Assembly: GCA_003135055.1 (NCBI GenBank)
Contig: PLDF01000478.1
Span: 1-64,000 of the forward strand
From: Bryobacterales bacterium
GTDB taxonomy: Bacteria; Acidobacteriota; Terriglobia; Bryobacterales; Bryobacteraceae
Direction: 5' to 3'
Length of the DNA stretch: 64,000 nt
The position numbers and the translations under genes are program-made. The notes beneath the pieces are model-generated. The model was not told the DNA's origin, ran no database searches, and saw only the letters and a list, made by a program, of their open reading frames with translations. Shown one piece after another: positions 26,097-35,496 of this stretch (position 1 is its first letter; each line of letters opens with the position of its first letter).

Positions 26097-27482
26097 ATGA
26101 GAAAACTGGTAACAGCTCTACTTCTGATAACCGCGTACGCATTCGCACAGGCGCCCTCGGCCGTTGCGATTCGCAATGCGAAAATCGTGACGGTCAGCGG
26201 GCCTGTAATTGTCAAGGGCACGGTGGTCGTTCGCAACGGACTAATTGAAGCGGTCGGGGAAAACGTGCAGGTTCCCGCCGATGCCTGGGTGGTGGATGGC
26301 GAAGGAATGACCGTCTATCCGGGCTTAATCGACGCGCTCAGTACGGTCGGAATGCCCGGCGCCGCGCCAGCGGCTGCGGCTGCTGGCGGCCGCGGCGGCG
26401 GTGGACGAAATGCGGCGCAAGCCACGCCCGCTGCCGCAGCGGCTCCCGCGCCGCGCTCGAACGGTCCCGAGGACCGGCCGCAGACCACCAGTTGGCTGCT
26501 GGCGGCGGATGAGATTCAAGCCTCCGACCGGCGCATTGAAACCGTTCGCGGCTCGGGCATCACCACCGTGGTTACGTACCCCGAGCGCGGCATCTTCGCC
26601 GGCCAGGGCGCGGTGATCGACCTGATATCCGGTGAGAAGGCCGGTGAGATGGTGGTAGCTTCGCCCACCGGTCAGTACATCGCCCTGGGACGCGGTGGAT
26701 TCGGTGGCGGCGGTGGTGGCGGATTCCCCGCCTCGCTGATGGGCGTGCTCGCTTACGTCCACCAGATCTACCTCGACGCCGAGCACTACAAGCTGGTCAA
26801 AGCGGCTTACGATAAGAACCCGAGCGGCATGCAGCGGCCGCAGTACGACCGCGCGCTCGAAGGCGTGATCGATTCCAAGCGCATCCTGCTGCCCGCCAAC
26901 CGGGAGGTGGAGATCGACCGCATGATTCACTTCTCGGCGGAATTGAAGCAGCCCACCATTCTCTACGGCGCGCGCGAGGCCTACCGGCCGGATGCGGTCG
27001 CGCTGCTCAAGAAAGCCGGATTGCCGGTTCTGTTGAGCATGCACTGGCCCGAGCCGGGACGCGGTGCCGACGTTCATCTGGAAGACGAAACCATGCGCCA
27101 GCTTGAGACCTATGACATGGCCGCCTCCGCGCCTGCGCTGCTGCAAAAGGCGGGCGTGAAGTTTGCGCTTTACTCCGATGGCCTCGACGCTCCCCGCGAC
27201 ATACAGCGGGCCGTAAAGAAGGCCATGGATGCCGGCCTTTCCCGCGAGGACGCCCTGCGCGCGCTGACGCTAACGCCCGCCGAGATTTACGGCGTGTCCG
27301 ACCGCGTGGGCAGCATCGAAAAGGGTAAGATCGGTAACCTCGTCGTTACCAAGGGCGACATCTTCGAGAACAGCACCAAGATCGAGATGGTGTTCATCGA
27401 TGGCAAGAAGTACACGCCCGCGCCTGAGCCTGCTACGGGCGGCCGCGGAGCGGCGACGGATAATCCTGGAGGGAATCAATGA
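26097..27482 (+). CDS. Secreted amidohydrolase-fold protein, metal site degenerate (first of trio)
   Basis: Composite-domain amidohydrolase superfamily member (imidazolonepropionase-like), 461 residues, signal peptide MRKLVTALLLITAYAFAQA. The small beta-sandwich domain is clear (AIRNAKIVTVSG, VYPGLIDA), but where active enzymes read PGxIDxHxH this protein has GLIDALSTVG, so both histidines of the first metal motif are absent. A glycine-rich low-complexity insert lies at about 90-105 and another at about 200-210. The late region NPxE-like TLTPAEIYGVSDRVGSIEKGK is well kept. Overlaps the next gene by 4 bp. A structural or regulatory partner of the active member is inferred. Confidence 0.8.
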   Translation: MRKLVTALLLITAYAFAQAPSAVAIRNAKIVTVSGPVIVKGTVVVRNGLIEAVGENVQVPADAWVVDGEGMTVYPGLIDALSTVGMPGAAPAAAAAGGRGGGGRNAAQATPAAAAAPAPRSNGPEDRPQTTSWLLAADEIQASDRRIETVRGSGITTVVTYPERGIFAGQGAVIDLISGEKAGEMVVASPTGQYIALGRGGFGGGGGGGFPASLMGVLAYVHQIYLDAEHYKLVKAAYDKNPSGMQRPQYDRALEGVIDSKRILLPANREVEIDRMIHFSAELKQPTILYGAREAYRPDAVALLKKAGLPVLLSMHWPEPGRGADVHLEDETMRQLETYDMAASAPALLQKAGVKFALYSDGLDAPRDIQRAVKKAMDAGLSREDALRALTLTPAEIYGVSDRVGSIEKGKIGNLVVTKGDIFENSTKIEMVFIDGKKYTPAPEPATGGRGAATDNPGGNQ

Positions 27483-28855
27483 GAAACCTATTATTGGCCG
27501 CGCCGGCTGTGCTGCTGACTGTCGCGCTGGCTCCTTTATGCGCGGAGACTATCGTCATCCGCAACGCCGTGATCATGACTGTGACTAAGGGCACGGTGCA
27601 TGGTTCCATCGTGGTGAAAGACGGAAAGATCGCCGACGTCGGCGAGAAAGTGATGGAGCCTACCGGCGCCACGATTATCGATGCCGGCGGACAGTACGTG
27701 ATTCCCGGAATCATCGATTGTCACTCCCACATCGCGGGGGATGGCGGCATCAACGAAGGCAGCGTGTCGGTGTCGTCCATGGCTAACATCAAGGACATCA
27801 TCAACCCCGAAGATATCGCCATCTATCGTGCGCTGGCGGGCGGCGTAACCACCGCGAACATTCTGCACGGTTCGGCCAACTCCATCGGCGGCCAGACCAT
27901 CGTGCTCAAGATGCGCTGGGGCAAAGACGCGCAGTCGATGATCTTCGAAGGCGCCAAGCCCGGCATCAAATTCGCACTGGGTGAGAACGTGAAGCGCTCC
28001 GGCAATCCGCAGGGAGGCCGCGGCGCCGCCGGCACGGCGGTTCAGGCGCGCTATCCCGCGACCCGCATGGGCGTGGAGGACGTAATCCGCGAGGCGTTCA
28101 CCGAAGCCAAAGCGTATAAGGCCGAGTGGGACGGATACAAGGCGCAGGTGGCGCGCGGCGAGCACCCCATTCCGCCGCGGACCGATCTCAAGCTTGAGCC
28201 GCTGAAGGAAGTGCTCGAAGGCGCCCGCTATGTGCATTCGCACTCCTACCGCGCCGACGAGATCCTGATGCTGATGCGCGTAGCCGACGATTACGGCTTC
28301 AAGATCCGTACCTTCCAGCACGTGCTCGAAGGTTATAAGGTGGCCAAGGAAATGGCCGCGCACGGCGCCGGTGGTTCCACCTTCAGCGATTGGTGGGATT
28401 ACAAAGTGGAGGCCGTGGATGCTATTCCATACAATGCCGCCATTATGCAAAAGGCCGGCGTGGTGGTTAGTCTGAACAGCGACGACGCCGAGCTGATGCG
28501 TCACCTCAATACCGAAGCTGCCAAGACCATGAAGTACGGCGGCATGACCGAGACCGAAGCTTTGTCGATGGTGACCATCAATCCCGCGAAGCAATTGGGC
28601 ATCGATAACCGCGTCGGTTCGATTGAAGTGGGCAAGGACGCCGACCTGGTGCTCTATGACAAGTACCCGCTTTCGGACTATGCCAAGGTGGAAAAAGTGC
28701 TCATCGACGGCACAGTCTATTTTGATCGCGACAAGGAAGTCAGCGAACGCGCGGCCGAGGCTGCCGCCAAGCAGAAGCTGGTGGATAAACTCAAACAACA
28801 ACAGCAGCAGCAGCAGAACGGTGGCCGTGGCGGCCGCGGCGGGAGGATCGGATGA
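27479..28855 (+). CDS. Secreted amidohydrolase, metal motif intact (second of trio)
   Basis: A 458-residue imidazolonepropionase-like amidohydrolase with a signal peptide (residues 1-21). The first metal motif GIIDCHSHIAGDGG is complete; later candidates for ligands are His in YVHSHSYRADE, His in TFQHVLEGYKVA and Asp in SLNSDDAEL. Near the C-terminus are TINPAKQLGIDNRVGSIEVGKDADLVLYD and a Gln/Gly/Arg-rich tail. The substrate is unknown; family members hydrolyse cyclic amides, lactams or dipeptides. It sits between two degenerate relatives with 4-bp overlaps on both sides, so the three are made together. Confidence 0.88.
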   Translation: MRNLLLAAPAVLLTVALAPLCAETIVIRNAVIMTVTKGTVHGSIVVKDGKIADVGEKVMEPTGATIIDAGGQYVIPGIIDCHSHIAGDGGINEGSVSVSSMANIKDIINPEDIAIYRALAGGVTTANILHGSANSIGGQTIVLKMRWGKDAQSMIFEGAKPGIKFALGENVKRSGNPQGGRGAAGTAVQARYPATRMGVEDVIREAFTEAKAYKAEWDGYKAQVARGEHPIPPRTDLKLEPLKEVLEGARYVHSHSYRADEILMLMRVADDYGFKIRTFQHVLEGYKVAKEMAAHGAGGSTFSDWWDYKVEAVDAIPYNAAIMQKAGVVVSLNSDDAELMRHLNTEAAKTMKYGGMTETEALSMVTINPAKQLGIDNRVGSIEVGKDADLVLYDKYPLSDYAKVEKVLIDGTVYFDRDKEVSERAAEAAAKQKLVDKLKQQQQQQQNGGRGGRGGRIG

Positions 28856-30180
28856 AGCTGATTGGCATCTTACTAACAGGCGCGCTGGCTGCGATGGCGG
28901 GGGCCAACGATACCTTCCTCATCCGCGATGCGGATGTGTATCCGGTCACTGCCAAGGAAATGAAAGGCGTTTGCGTCCTGATCCGGGATGGAAAAATTGT
29001 CGAAATCGGGCCCAAAATCGTCCCGCCCAAAGGGATGAAGGTAGTCGAGGGTAAAGGCCTGCGCGTATATCCCGGCATGATCGATTCCGACACGAGTCTC
29101 GGTTTGCAGGAAATCGAATCGGTACGCGAGAGTGTGGATACGGGTGAGATTGGCGAGTTTATGCCGCAGCTTCGCGCATTAGTGGCGGTGAACCCGGCCA
29201 GCGAGCACTTCGGCGTCGTCCGCGTCAACGGCATCACCAGCGCGATGACCTTTCCAGGCGGTGCTGGCGGCGGTGGACGCGGGGGCGGACGCGGCCAATC
29301 CATCGCAGGCCAGGCGGCCCTGATCCACACCGATGGCATGACGTGGGAAGAGATGGAAATCAACCGTTCCGCGGCCGTGCAGCTGACTTTCCCCAGCATG
29401 GGCGGCGGCGGACGCCGCGGCGGCGGTGGCGGATTGCCTGACGAAATTGCGGCGGAGTTCGGCGCCGCGGCGGGCGGCGCCAACGCGCGCCGGAACGTCG
29501 ACGATGCCATCGCCAAGATCAACGACTTCTTCGACGACGCGCGGCGTTATAAGGCGGCCAAGGCAGCCAATCCTCCGGGCTTTGTGACGGACCTGAAGAT
29601 GGAGGCGATGATTCCGGTGATCGATGGCAAGGTGCCGCTGGCCGTTTCCGCCAGTCAGTCCGATGCCATCCACGACGCCATTGCGTTCGCCGACAAGCAG
29701 CATGTCCGCATCGTGATTATGGGGCCGCGCGAGATAGGCAAGGTGGGTCCGGAGCTGAAGGCGCACAACATCCCGGTGATTCTGGGCCGCGTGCTGGCCT
29801 TGCCGGAACATCCGGACGACGCTTACGAAGCCGCCATGATGCTGCCCGCCGAATTCTACAAAGCGGGCGTCAAGTTTGCGTTCGGCACGTTCACCAACGA
29901 GTTTGTTCGCAACCTGCCGTTTCAGGCTGCCGCGGCCGTGGCCTTCGGTCTGCCGCAGGACGAGGCGCTGAAAGCGGTCACCATCAATCCCGCCGAGATC
30001 TGGGGAGTGAGCGACAAAGTGGGATCGGTGGAAAAAGGTAAGTGGGCCGACTTGCTGATCACCAACGGAGACCCGCTGGAGATTCAGACCAAGATCGAGC
30101 ATGTCTACATCAAAGGCATGGAGGTGGATCTGAGTAACAAGCAAACCCGCCTCTACGACAAGTACATCAGCCGCCAGTAG
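28852..30180 (+). CDS. Secreted amidohydrolase-fold protein, metal site degenerate (third of trio)
   Basis: A 442-residue relative with an N-terminal signal sequence (LIGILLTGALAAMAGAN). The sandwich domain FLIRDADVYPV and VYPGMIDSDTSLG is recognisable but the His-x-His is replaced by Asp-Thr-Ser, and the later metal-binding His and Asp positions are also lost (MGPREIG, AFGTFTNEF). Two Gly/Arg-rich loops are at about 138-150 and 185-195. The C-terminal TINPAEIWGVSDKVGSVEKGKWADLLI is conserved. Ends the operon; a hairpin follows at 30222-30247. Confidence 0.8.
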   Translation: MKLIGILLTGALAAMAGANDTFLIRDADVYPVTAKEMKGVCVLIRDGKIVEIGPKIVPPKGMKVVEGKGLRVYPGMIDSDTSLGLQEIESVRESVDTGEIGEFMPQLRALVAVNPASEHFGVVRVNGITSAMTFPGGAGGGGRGGGRGQSIAGQAALIHTDGMTWEEMEINRSAAVQLTFPSMGGGGRRGGGGGLPDEIAAEFGAAAGGANARRNVDDAIAKINDFFDDARRYKAAKAANPPGFVTDLKMEAMIPVIDGKVPLAVSASQSDAIHDAIAFADKQHVRIVIMGPREIGKVGPELKAHNIPVILGRVLALPEHPDDAYEAAMMLPAEFYKAGVKFAFGTFTNEFVRNLPFQAAAAVAFGLPQDEALKAVTINPAEIWGVSDKVGSVEKGKWADLLITNGDPLEIQTKIEHVYIKGMEVDLSNKQTRLYDKYISRQ

Positions 30181-30221
30181 AACCGCCGGCGGGGATCGGT
30201 TGAACGCGAGAGCGTGCATTC

Positions 30222-30247
30222 AACGCGGAGGCTCGCGCCTCCGCGTT
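30222..30247 (+). terminator. Stem-loop after the amidohydrolase operon
   Basis: AACGCGGAGG (30222-30231) and CCTCCGCGTT (30238-30247) form a perfect 10-bp stem with a 6-nt loop, 41 bp after the last stop. There is no U-tract, so it may act as an mRNA-stabilising or Rho-assisted end. Confidence 0.6.
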
Positions 30248-31030
30248 ATGTGCGGCTGACATGCCGCAGCGCTGGGGGGCGGATCAGGTTTCCCCGCCCT
30301 ATGAACCGACGACGACAGTCGGCGCGGGAGCTCGCCGGGAACAAAATTTCCCACGCTGCCTGAGTCTCCGCTGCGATCTGGCGCCGGTTCTCAATCTGCC
30401 GTGTCCGAACATCGACTCCCTCGCCGTCCGGCCCGCGAGCAGGGTTTCTCTCGTCTTCCGCTTCGCGCCGGCGGCGAGCGCCCTCCGGCCGTGAAACTGG
30501 AGATCGCCGAGGTCGCCGATGCGGCGCGATCGGATCTGTCTCCCCCGTTCCTTCCGCACCCCGTGGCCGGTCCGTTCCTGTTGCGCACCTGTCGGATCGC
30601 ACCGATCTGCACCGCAAGTTCCAGCTTCGCCGGTGATTTGCCCGGTTGCGTTGGTTGACGCTGGCCATGCGAGGCCCTCAAACATCTACATGCCAGGTTT
30701 TCCTAGCAAGATGTAAGATCTAACATTAAGATTTTAAAGACTTTCTTCGGCTATCCGCTGGGACCCGCCTGAACCGTGCCATAGAATCATTTCCCTAGCC
30801 GCTATACCAATTTGTTAACTATGGCTGTTAACCAAAGCGGAACTTACCTGAAGGTAGACCCCGTGGTACCTTCCTGTAGGTACTAATAGTAACAAATTGA
30901 GAGACATTGAGCGAGCGCACACTTCCATTTAGAACAGGACGATTTCTGCAACACTCGGCCGGTATTTTTCAGTACCATAACAAAATCGGAAAAGCGAGGG
31001 ATTCCCGCAAGGCGAGAGGCTGTCGATAGT
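30248..31030. other. Non-coding or decayed DNA
   Basis: Several frames stay open because of high GC, but none gives a recognisable protein. On the minus strand between about 30680 and 30290 short Arg-rich fragments (ENRRQIAAET) are faintly like a transposase helper protein, split over three frames; this is too weak for a call. From about 30700 the DNA becomes AT-richer, with the likely promoter region of the next gene. Confidence 0.35.
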
Positions 31031-31885
31031 TTGAAAGCCGCCTTCGGGTTTTTGTCGAGTTTGTCAGAGCGAGGTTCCAACACAATGACCGCCATTGACG
31101 ACTGCCTGCAATTCGCAATACTGGCTCCACAAGGAGCGCGAATTCCCCGTTCATCCATCAACGTTAGCCGTGACAGAAACCAATATGCAGGCCTGCTTTG
31201 CGACATGCAGCGTCTGCGAGGGCGGGTCGCCCTGCACGAAAACGCCATCACCGCGTCCATGCTGGATTCCACCGGACGTCATCTGATGCCGGGCGATGAG
31301 AAAGGCTGGCACTTGCTCCGCCTTCGGAGAGATGGGAAAGTCGCTGGCTGCGCTCGAATACTCGTCCACCCGCGCGATGTGAAATTCCCGCGGCTCCGGA
31401 TTGCCTCTTCATCGGTCGCTCGATGCGCGGTTTGGGCGCCCCACGTGCGGGATTCCGTCGAATCCGATCTCAAGCACGCACGGCTGAACGGCCTGACCGT
31501 AATCGAACCGGGGGGATGGGTGGTCGACGAGGATCTGCGTGGCACTCGCGAGGCTGTTTCCATCGCCCTCAATGCTTTCGCGTGGGCGCAGATTCTGGGC
31601 GACTGCATCGGATATCTGACGGCTACGGTGAAACATGGCTCCTCAACCATCCTGCACCGTCTCGGGGGCCGTCATCTGCAGACGGGGGGGACGATAATTC
31701 CCAAATTCTTCGAGCCGGCGTGGGGCTGCGATATGGAACTGCTCCGATTCGATACGAACTCCCTTAACCCCCGATTCGAGGCCACGTTGGCATCGGCGAG
31801 GCGCCGGCTGCTTACCTCGCCCGTGTTCTCCGCTGACGCGCCAAGCCGTCGAAATACCCAATTCTCCCTGCCAGCCTGCGCTTAA
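31031..31885 (+). CDS. GNAT-fold protein, N-acyl amino acid synthase-like
   Basis: Up to 284 residues; the ATG at 31085 is an equally good start. The pattern looks like an acyltransferase of the GNAT/autoinducer-synthase fold: LLRLRRDGKVAGCARILVHP as the early strands, then IEPGGWVVDEDLRGTREAV and the helix IALNAFAWAQILGDCIGYLTATV followed by HRLGGRHL. The later FFEPAWGCDMELLRFDTNSLNP matches the ending of N-acyl amino acid synthase or exosortase-associated acyltransferases. If so, it would transfer a fatty acyl chain from ACP or CoA to an amino acid. It lies 1.4 kb from a PEP-CTERM gene. The family assignment is tentative. Confidence 0.5.
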   Translation: MKAAFGFLSSLSERGSNTMTAIDDCLQFAILAPQGARIPRSSINVSRDRNQYAGLLCDMQRLRGRVALHENAITASMLDSTGRHLMPGDEKGWHLLRLRRDGKVAGCARILVHPRDVKFPRLRIASSSVARCAVWAPHVRDSVESDLKHARLNGLTVIEPGGWVVDEDLRGTREAVSIALNAFAWAQILGDCIGYLTATVKHGSSTILHRLGGRHLQTGGTIIPKFFEPAWGCDMELLRFDTNSLNPRFEATLASARRRLLTSPVFSADAPSRRNTQFSLPACA

Positions 31886-33289
31886 AGTAGCCGGAGATCC
31901 CCGGCCCTCAAAGCATTCCCGCCTTGAGATGCCTTCATCGCGATGGGGTGGCAAATCCCGCCGTACGCGCAACGCCGGCAGCGGGGCAGTAGCTTTGGTT
32001 AAGCGCTACGGCGCCGGGACATCCTATCTAATAAGGGCTGAGCCAACGGCTGGATGGCAAGACACATCGAAGAATTCTGCCGGGCGGGCGCGCAGTTTTA
32101 CGCGGATTAACAATGCCGCCCTGTCGTTTGACACCCGGAACTTATTTCCGGCTGCTGCCCCGGATGCTTCGACGTTATATCGATTCCGAACCCGGCATTG
32201 CATCCCCAGCCGCCAATCCACCCGGTCCGCGGACGTTTCTACGGATCGCGCTGGATAAAGCGACCCGCAATCGTTCGACATTTCCGGAACGCAGCTGCCG
32301 ATCGATGTGGAGACGCAGCGCAAAGTCTTCCTCTTGGAGAGTTATCGGGCGTGGTAGCGGATGGCGGTCTGTCTGACCGGTAAGACCGTGGGCGTGGAAT
32401 GCGACGGCGCTGGAAGCGAGTACGGCCATGCAGTCCATCGTGCGGCGGGATAACGGAGCCGGTTGCAATTGCGGAGACGCCGGCTGCGAGCTTCTCACTG
32501 CTGGCGCGGCCGCAATCCAATGAATCGATACGCCAGCCGGAAGACCTCGCCCGGATCGGCCCAAGACGAAATTAGATGACGTCCGATCGAGAGTAAGTGA
32601 GTCCTAAGACGCGAAAGCGCGGGCCGTAAGGATGAAGGACGGAACCGCACATCGGGCGCGCAAGGCCGGGCACACTATGAATATGTAGAGCGCGCGCCAA
32701 TCGCGGTAACTCTGCAAGCGGCAGATCGGGGACTTACCGCAACGATTGCGGGAAACACCCTGCTGAAACGGCCGGGAGTCCGGCCCACTTGCTTTGCGCG
32801 GGAAGCGGCGAGAGCGCCCGGTGAGAAACCACACGTCGTTTTGATACGCTTGCTGGGATGGTGGCCCGCAACACAGTCACGGCACAGTATTGAACGTTAC
32901 AGCAGCGTAAGAGCTAAGTTACATTCCAGCACAGGCGCCAAGTTACTTTCAGCACAAAGCCGCCGCGATGCGGCTGAATAGGCAAAGCGGACGAGCACAT
33001 AGGCGGTATCTCCGAGCCGGGATAGGTTCCACGGACAATTGCGGACAACGGCTTACTCCAGAAACGCGTAACCAATCTCGGTATCATTCGCACATTGCCG
33101 CGGGCCGGAACTTATAAGACGAGTCTGCCAAGCGATGCAAATATCTTGAATCGTTGTTTGATGCACGCCCGCGCGTTTCTAACGTCTGGATTACCACGAT
33201 ACCTTCGTATTGCGGGCTTTTGGAGGCTTGTCTTTACCGCATAAGCGCATTAGTCTAAATACAGTAGTAAGCAAGGAAGGAAGGAACCA
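31886..33289. other. Gene-poor stretch of 1.4 kb
   Basis: No coding sequence is supported on either strand: open frames are short, change frame often and give no known motifs. The stretch is less GC-rich than its neighbours toward the right end. The last 60 bases hold the leader of the PEP-CTERM gene with AAGGAAGGAA as ribosome site. It may be decayed accessory DNA. Confidence 0.4.
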
Positions 33290-34006
33290 ATGACGAAAAG
33301 CGTTTTAACGTTGAGTATTGCGGCTATGTTGAGCATTCCGTTCGCCGCGAGGGCAGATCTGATAACGGGCGTGCTCAATTTCACGGGTGAGGCTAATATA
33401 AGCTCCTCCATAGCCACACCTGGGAGTGTCGTGTTCACAGGTAACGCGTTCAGTATAGTGCCGTCGACCGGTGGTTTTGCGGCTTTGGACGGAACTACAG
33501 GCACCATCCAACCCATTACGAACCCGCCCGATGCAGTGGACGTTCCGCTTGACCAGCCCCTTATGACGTTCGCCATCGCGCCGAATATCACTATTACGCT
33601 TACGGAACTCTACGCGGGAATCGACGGAGAAGCGGGTTGCGTGGATCCCGTTGCGACGGCCGGGCAAGTATGCACGCCAGCTCCTCCAATCTCCACGGAC
33701 GTGTCCCCGTACAACTTACAGAACACGTCTGCGACAACTTCATCGGCTTCTTTCAATATTGTTGGAGTTGAACATGACAGCCTTACTGACACCAATATCG
33801 GTGTTGTCGGCTCTTTCAGCGACCCGTCCGTAGACATGAGTTACCAGGGGATACTGGGGGTGATCGAAGGTGGTGGCACATTCACAACCCCGTTCTCCGC
33901 ACAGATCTCAACAACTCCGGAACCCGCCACTTTGACTGAGTTGATGATGGGGTTCGGTTTGGTTGGGATCGGCTTGGTTTACCGCAAGAAGCTCAGAAGA
34001 GCCTAA
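33290..34006 (+). CDS. PEP-CTERM sorting-domain protein
   Basis: Exported 238-residue protein with a signal peptide (residues 1-22, ending ARA) and a C-terminal PEP-CTERM signal STTPEPATLTELMMGFGLVGIGLVYRKKLRRA, here of normal length. The body is Thr/Ser/Gly-rich, beta-predicted, with three cysteines. A strong AAGGAAGGAA lies 8 bp before the ATG. PEP-CTERM proteins are processed by exosortase and often are extracellular matrix components. Codon use and lower GC differ from the flanking core genes. Confidence 0.85.
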   Translation: MTKSVLTLSIAAMLSIPFAARADLITGVLNFTGEANISSSIATPGSVVFTGNAFSIVPSTGGFAALDGTTGTIQPITNPPDAVDVPLDQPLMTFAIAPNITITLTELYAGIDGEAGCVDPVATAGQVCTPAPPISTDVSPYNLQNTSATTSSASFNIVGVEHDSLTDTNIGVVGSFSDPSVDMSYQGILGVIEGGGTFTTPFSAQISTTPEPATLTELMMGFGLVGIGLVYRKKLRRA

Positions 34007-35496
34007 TCCTCATGATGGGGATTCGCGGTCGAACAACTCAAGACGCACGCCCTCCCGAAGCCAATCGAACCAGGGCAAGGCCAGATGCAATCCCGGCGGA
34101 GTCGTGAAAATGTCCGGCTTCATTGGGAGCGAGACGCTTAAGACCCCGGTGGATCGTCTGGGAAAGCATTCGCGCGAGGGCGTCGGGGGGATCTGGCCTG
34201 TGAGTGTTCCGCCGACGCAGGGTGAAGGAACCAATATTGTCGCATGTCGTAGCTCAGGTCGAAACAATCCGGACTGGGCTCTTACTCGATTTTTGAGAGT
34301 TCGACTGCTTCGTCCACACGTATCCGCCACGCACGCTCGCGTCAATCCGAGCTGAGACTATGGCATAAATGGAACCGGCTCACACTGGCAGCGGCGAACC
34401 GCCGGCGACGTTCGCCAATGAGCGGCCGTAGATCCGGCAGAGGCGTGCGTCGGGGATTCGCCGCCAGGCGAAGTTTTATGGGCTTCTCGGTAATAGCAAC
34501 ATCCGTCTCTTCGCCGTACAGCTTACCAATGGTCGGCAATGCCCCCGCTTAACGCGGCGCAAGACTACCCGTGTTCGGATCGCGTGGCCCCGCGACGATG
34601 GGCGCATGATCTCTCTAAGGCTTCGCTCAGCTAAGGACATGTCACGAGGAAACTTGCAATTGGGATTTGACACGGAGTCATGCGACGTTCTTCCGCGCCG
34701 TGTCCGAGACTCGTCTCGACGGCGTTGGCGCGGGACCGAAGCGCGCTTCACAACGAGTGTGAACGCAGCGCGCACGGGTGTGGCGCACGAGTGCGTGCGC
34801 CACGTTCAGTTGCCGGGGCTGGTGCGCTTTATGCCGGGGCTGAATTCCTTGAAGAGATCGCTTCTGCCTGCCAATGCCAAAGGTTCCGGCGCGCACGCCC
34901 TGCCTGAACGCGCCGTGGCGATTCGGCTTCCCTAGCTTAGCCAAGCTAGGAATGAGGCCAAAGGCGCTCCGTAGAGCCCGGCCATCTGGGAGACAGTCGA
35001 AGACTGTATGGCCTTCGCGATTCAGGGTGACGAGTGTGCGGCGAAAGGCGTGCGAGTGCGCTGCCAGCCGCTTTTTTCGGGTTCGCGGAAGTAGCGCGTA
35101 TCGTGGCCCAATGCAAAACTGGAATGAATCGCACCTGTACGGCGACTCCGGCCCAACGGCTGCCCACGCGTTCGAAATAAACGCGGGGAACTCCGGCCCA
35201 GTGTTTCCTTACTGGCATGCGAAATCGCCGCGGAATCAAGCGAGCGAAAAGCAACGCTGGGGCTGGGGAGGTTGCCGGAAATGCAGTCGTTCCAGCGCAG
35301 GCCCGAGGTCATGGGCGTGGAGGCCTGATCCTCGGCCAGACCCATCCATCGGCAGCGCGATCGTCAAAAGCAGGAAAACCGGAACCGGCTGCTTTCAAAT
35401 CCGAATGGCCCCGATGTAGCGTATCGGGGATTTCCCAATTGGATACAACCTCGGGTGTCGGATTACCCGTTTTGTGGGGTCGGCTCGGCAAAGAAG
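34007..35496. other. Gene-poor stretch of 1.5 kb with a composite palindromic repeat
   Basis: No supported gene. Contains the repeat at 34743-34802. The flanks give scattered short open frames without known motifs. Near 34930-34955 the inverted pair CCTAGCTT/AAGCTAGG forms a further small dyad. Confidence 0.4.
34743..34802. repeat. REP-like composite palindrome, inverted copy
   Basis: GCGCTTCACAAC and GAGTGTGAACGC (34743-34766) form the first dyad, then TGGCGCAC (34781-34788) with GTGCGCCA (34795-34802) the second. Order of the two dyads is reversed compared with 24070-24110, as expected for an insertion in the opposite direction. Confidence 0.65.

Noticed and set aside
30246-30685. Arg-rich frames that could be transposase helper (IS66 OrfA-like) pieces
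   Set aside because: Similarity is limited to a few residues (ENRRQIAAET) over three frames; too weak to report as a mobile element.
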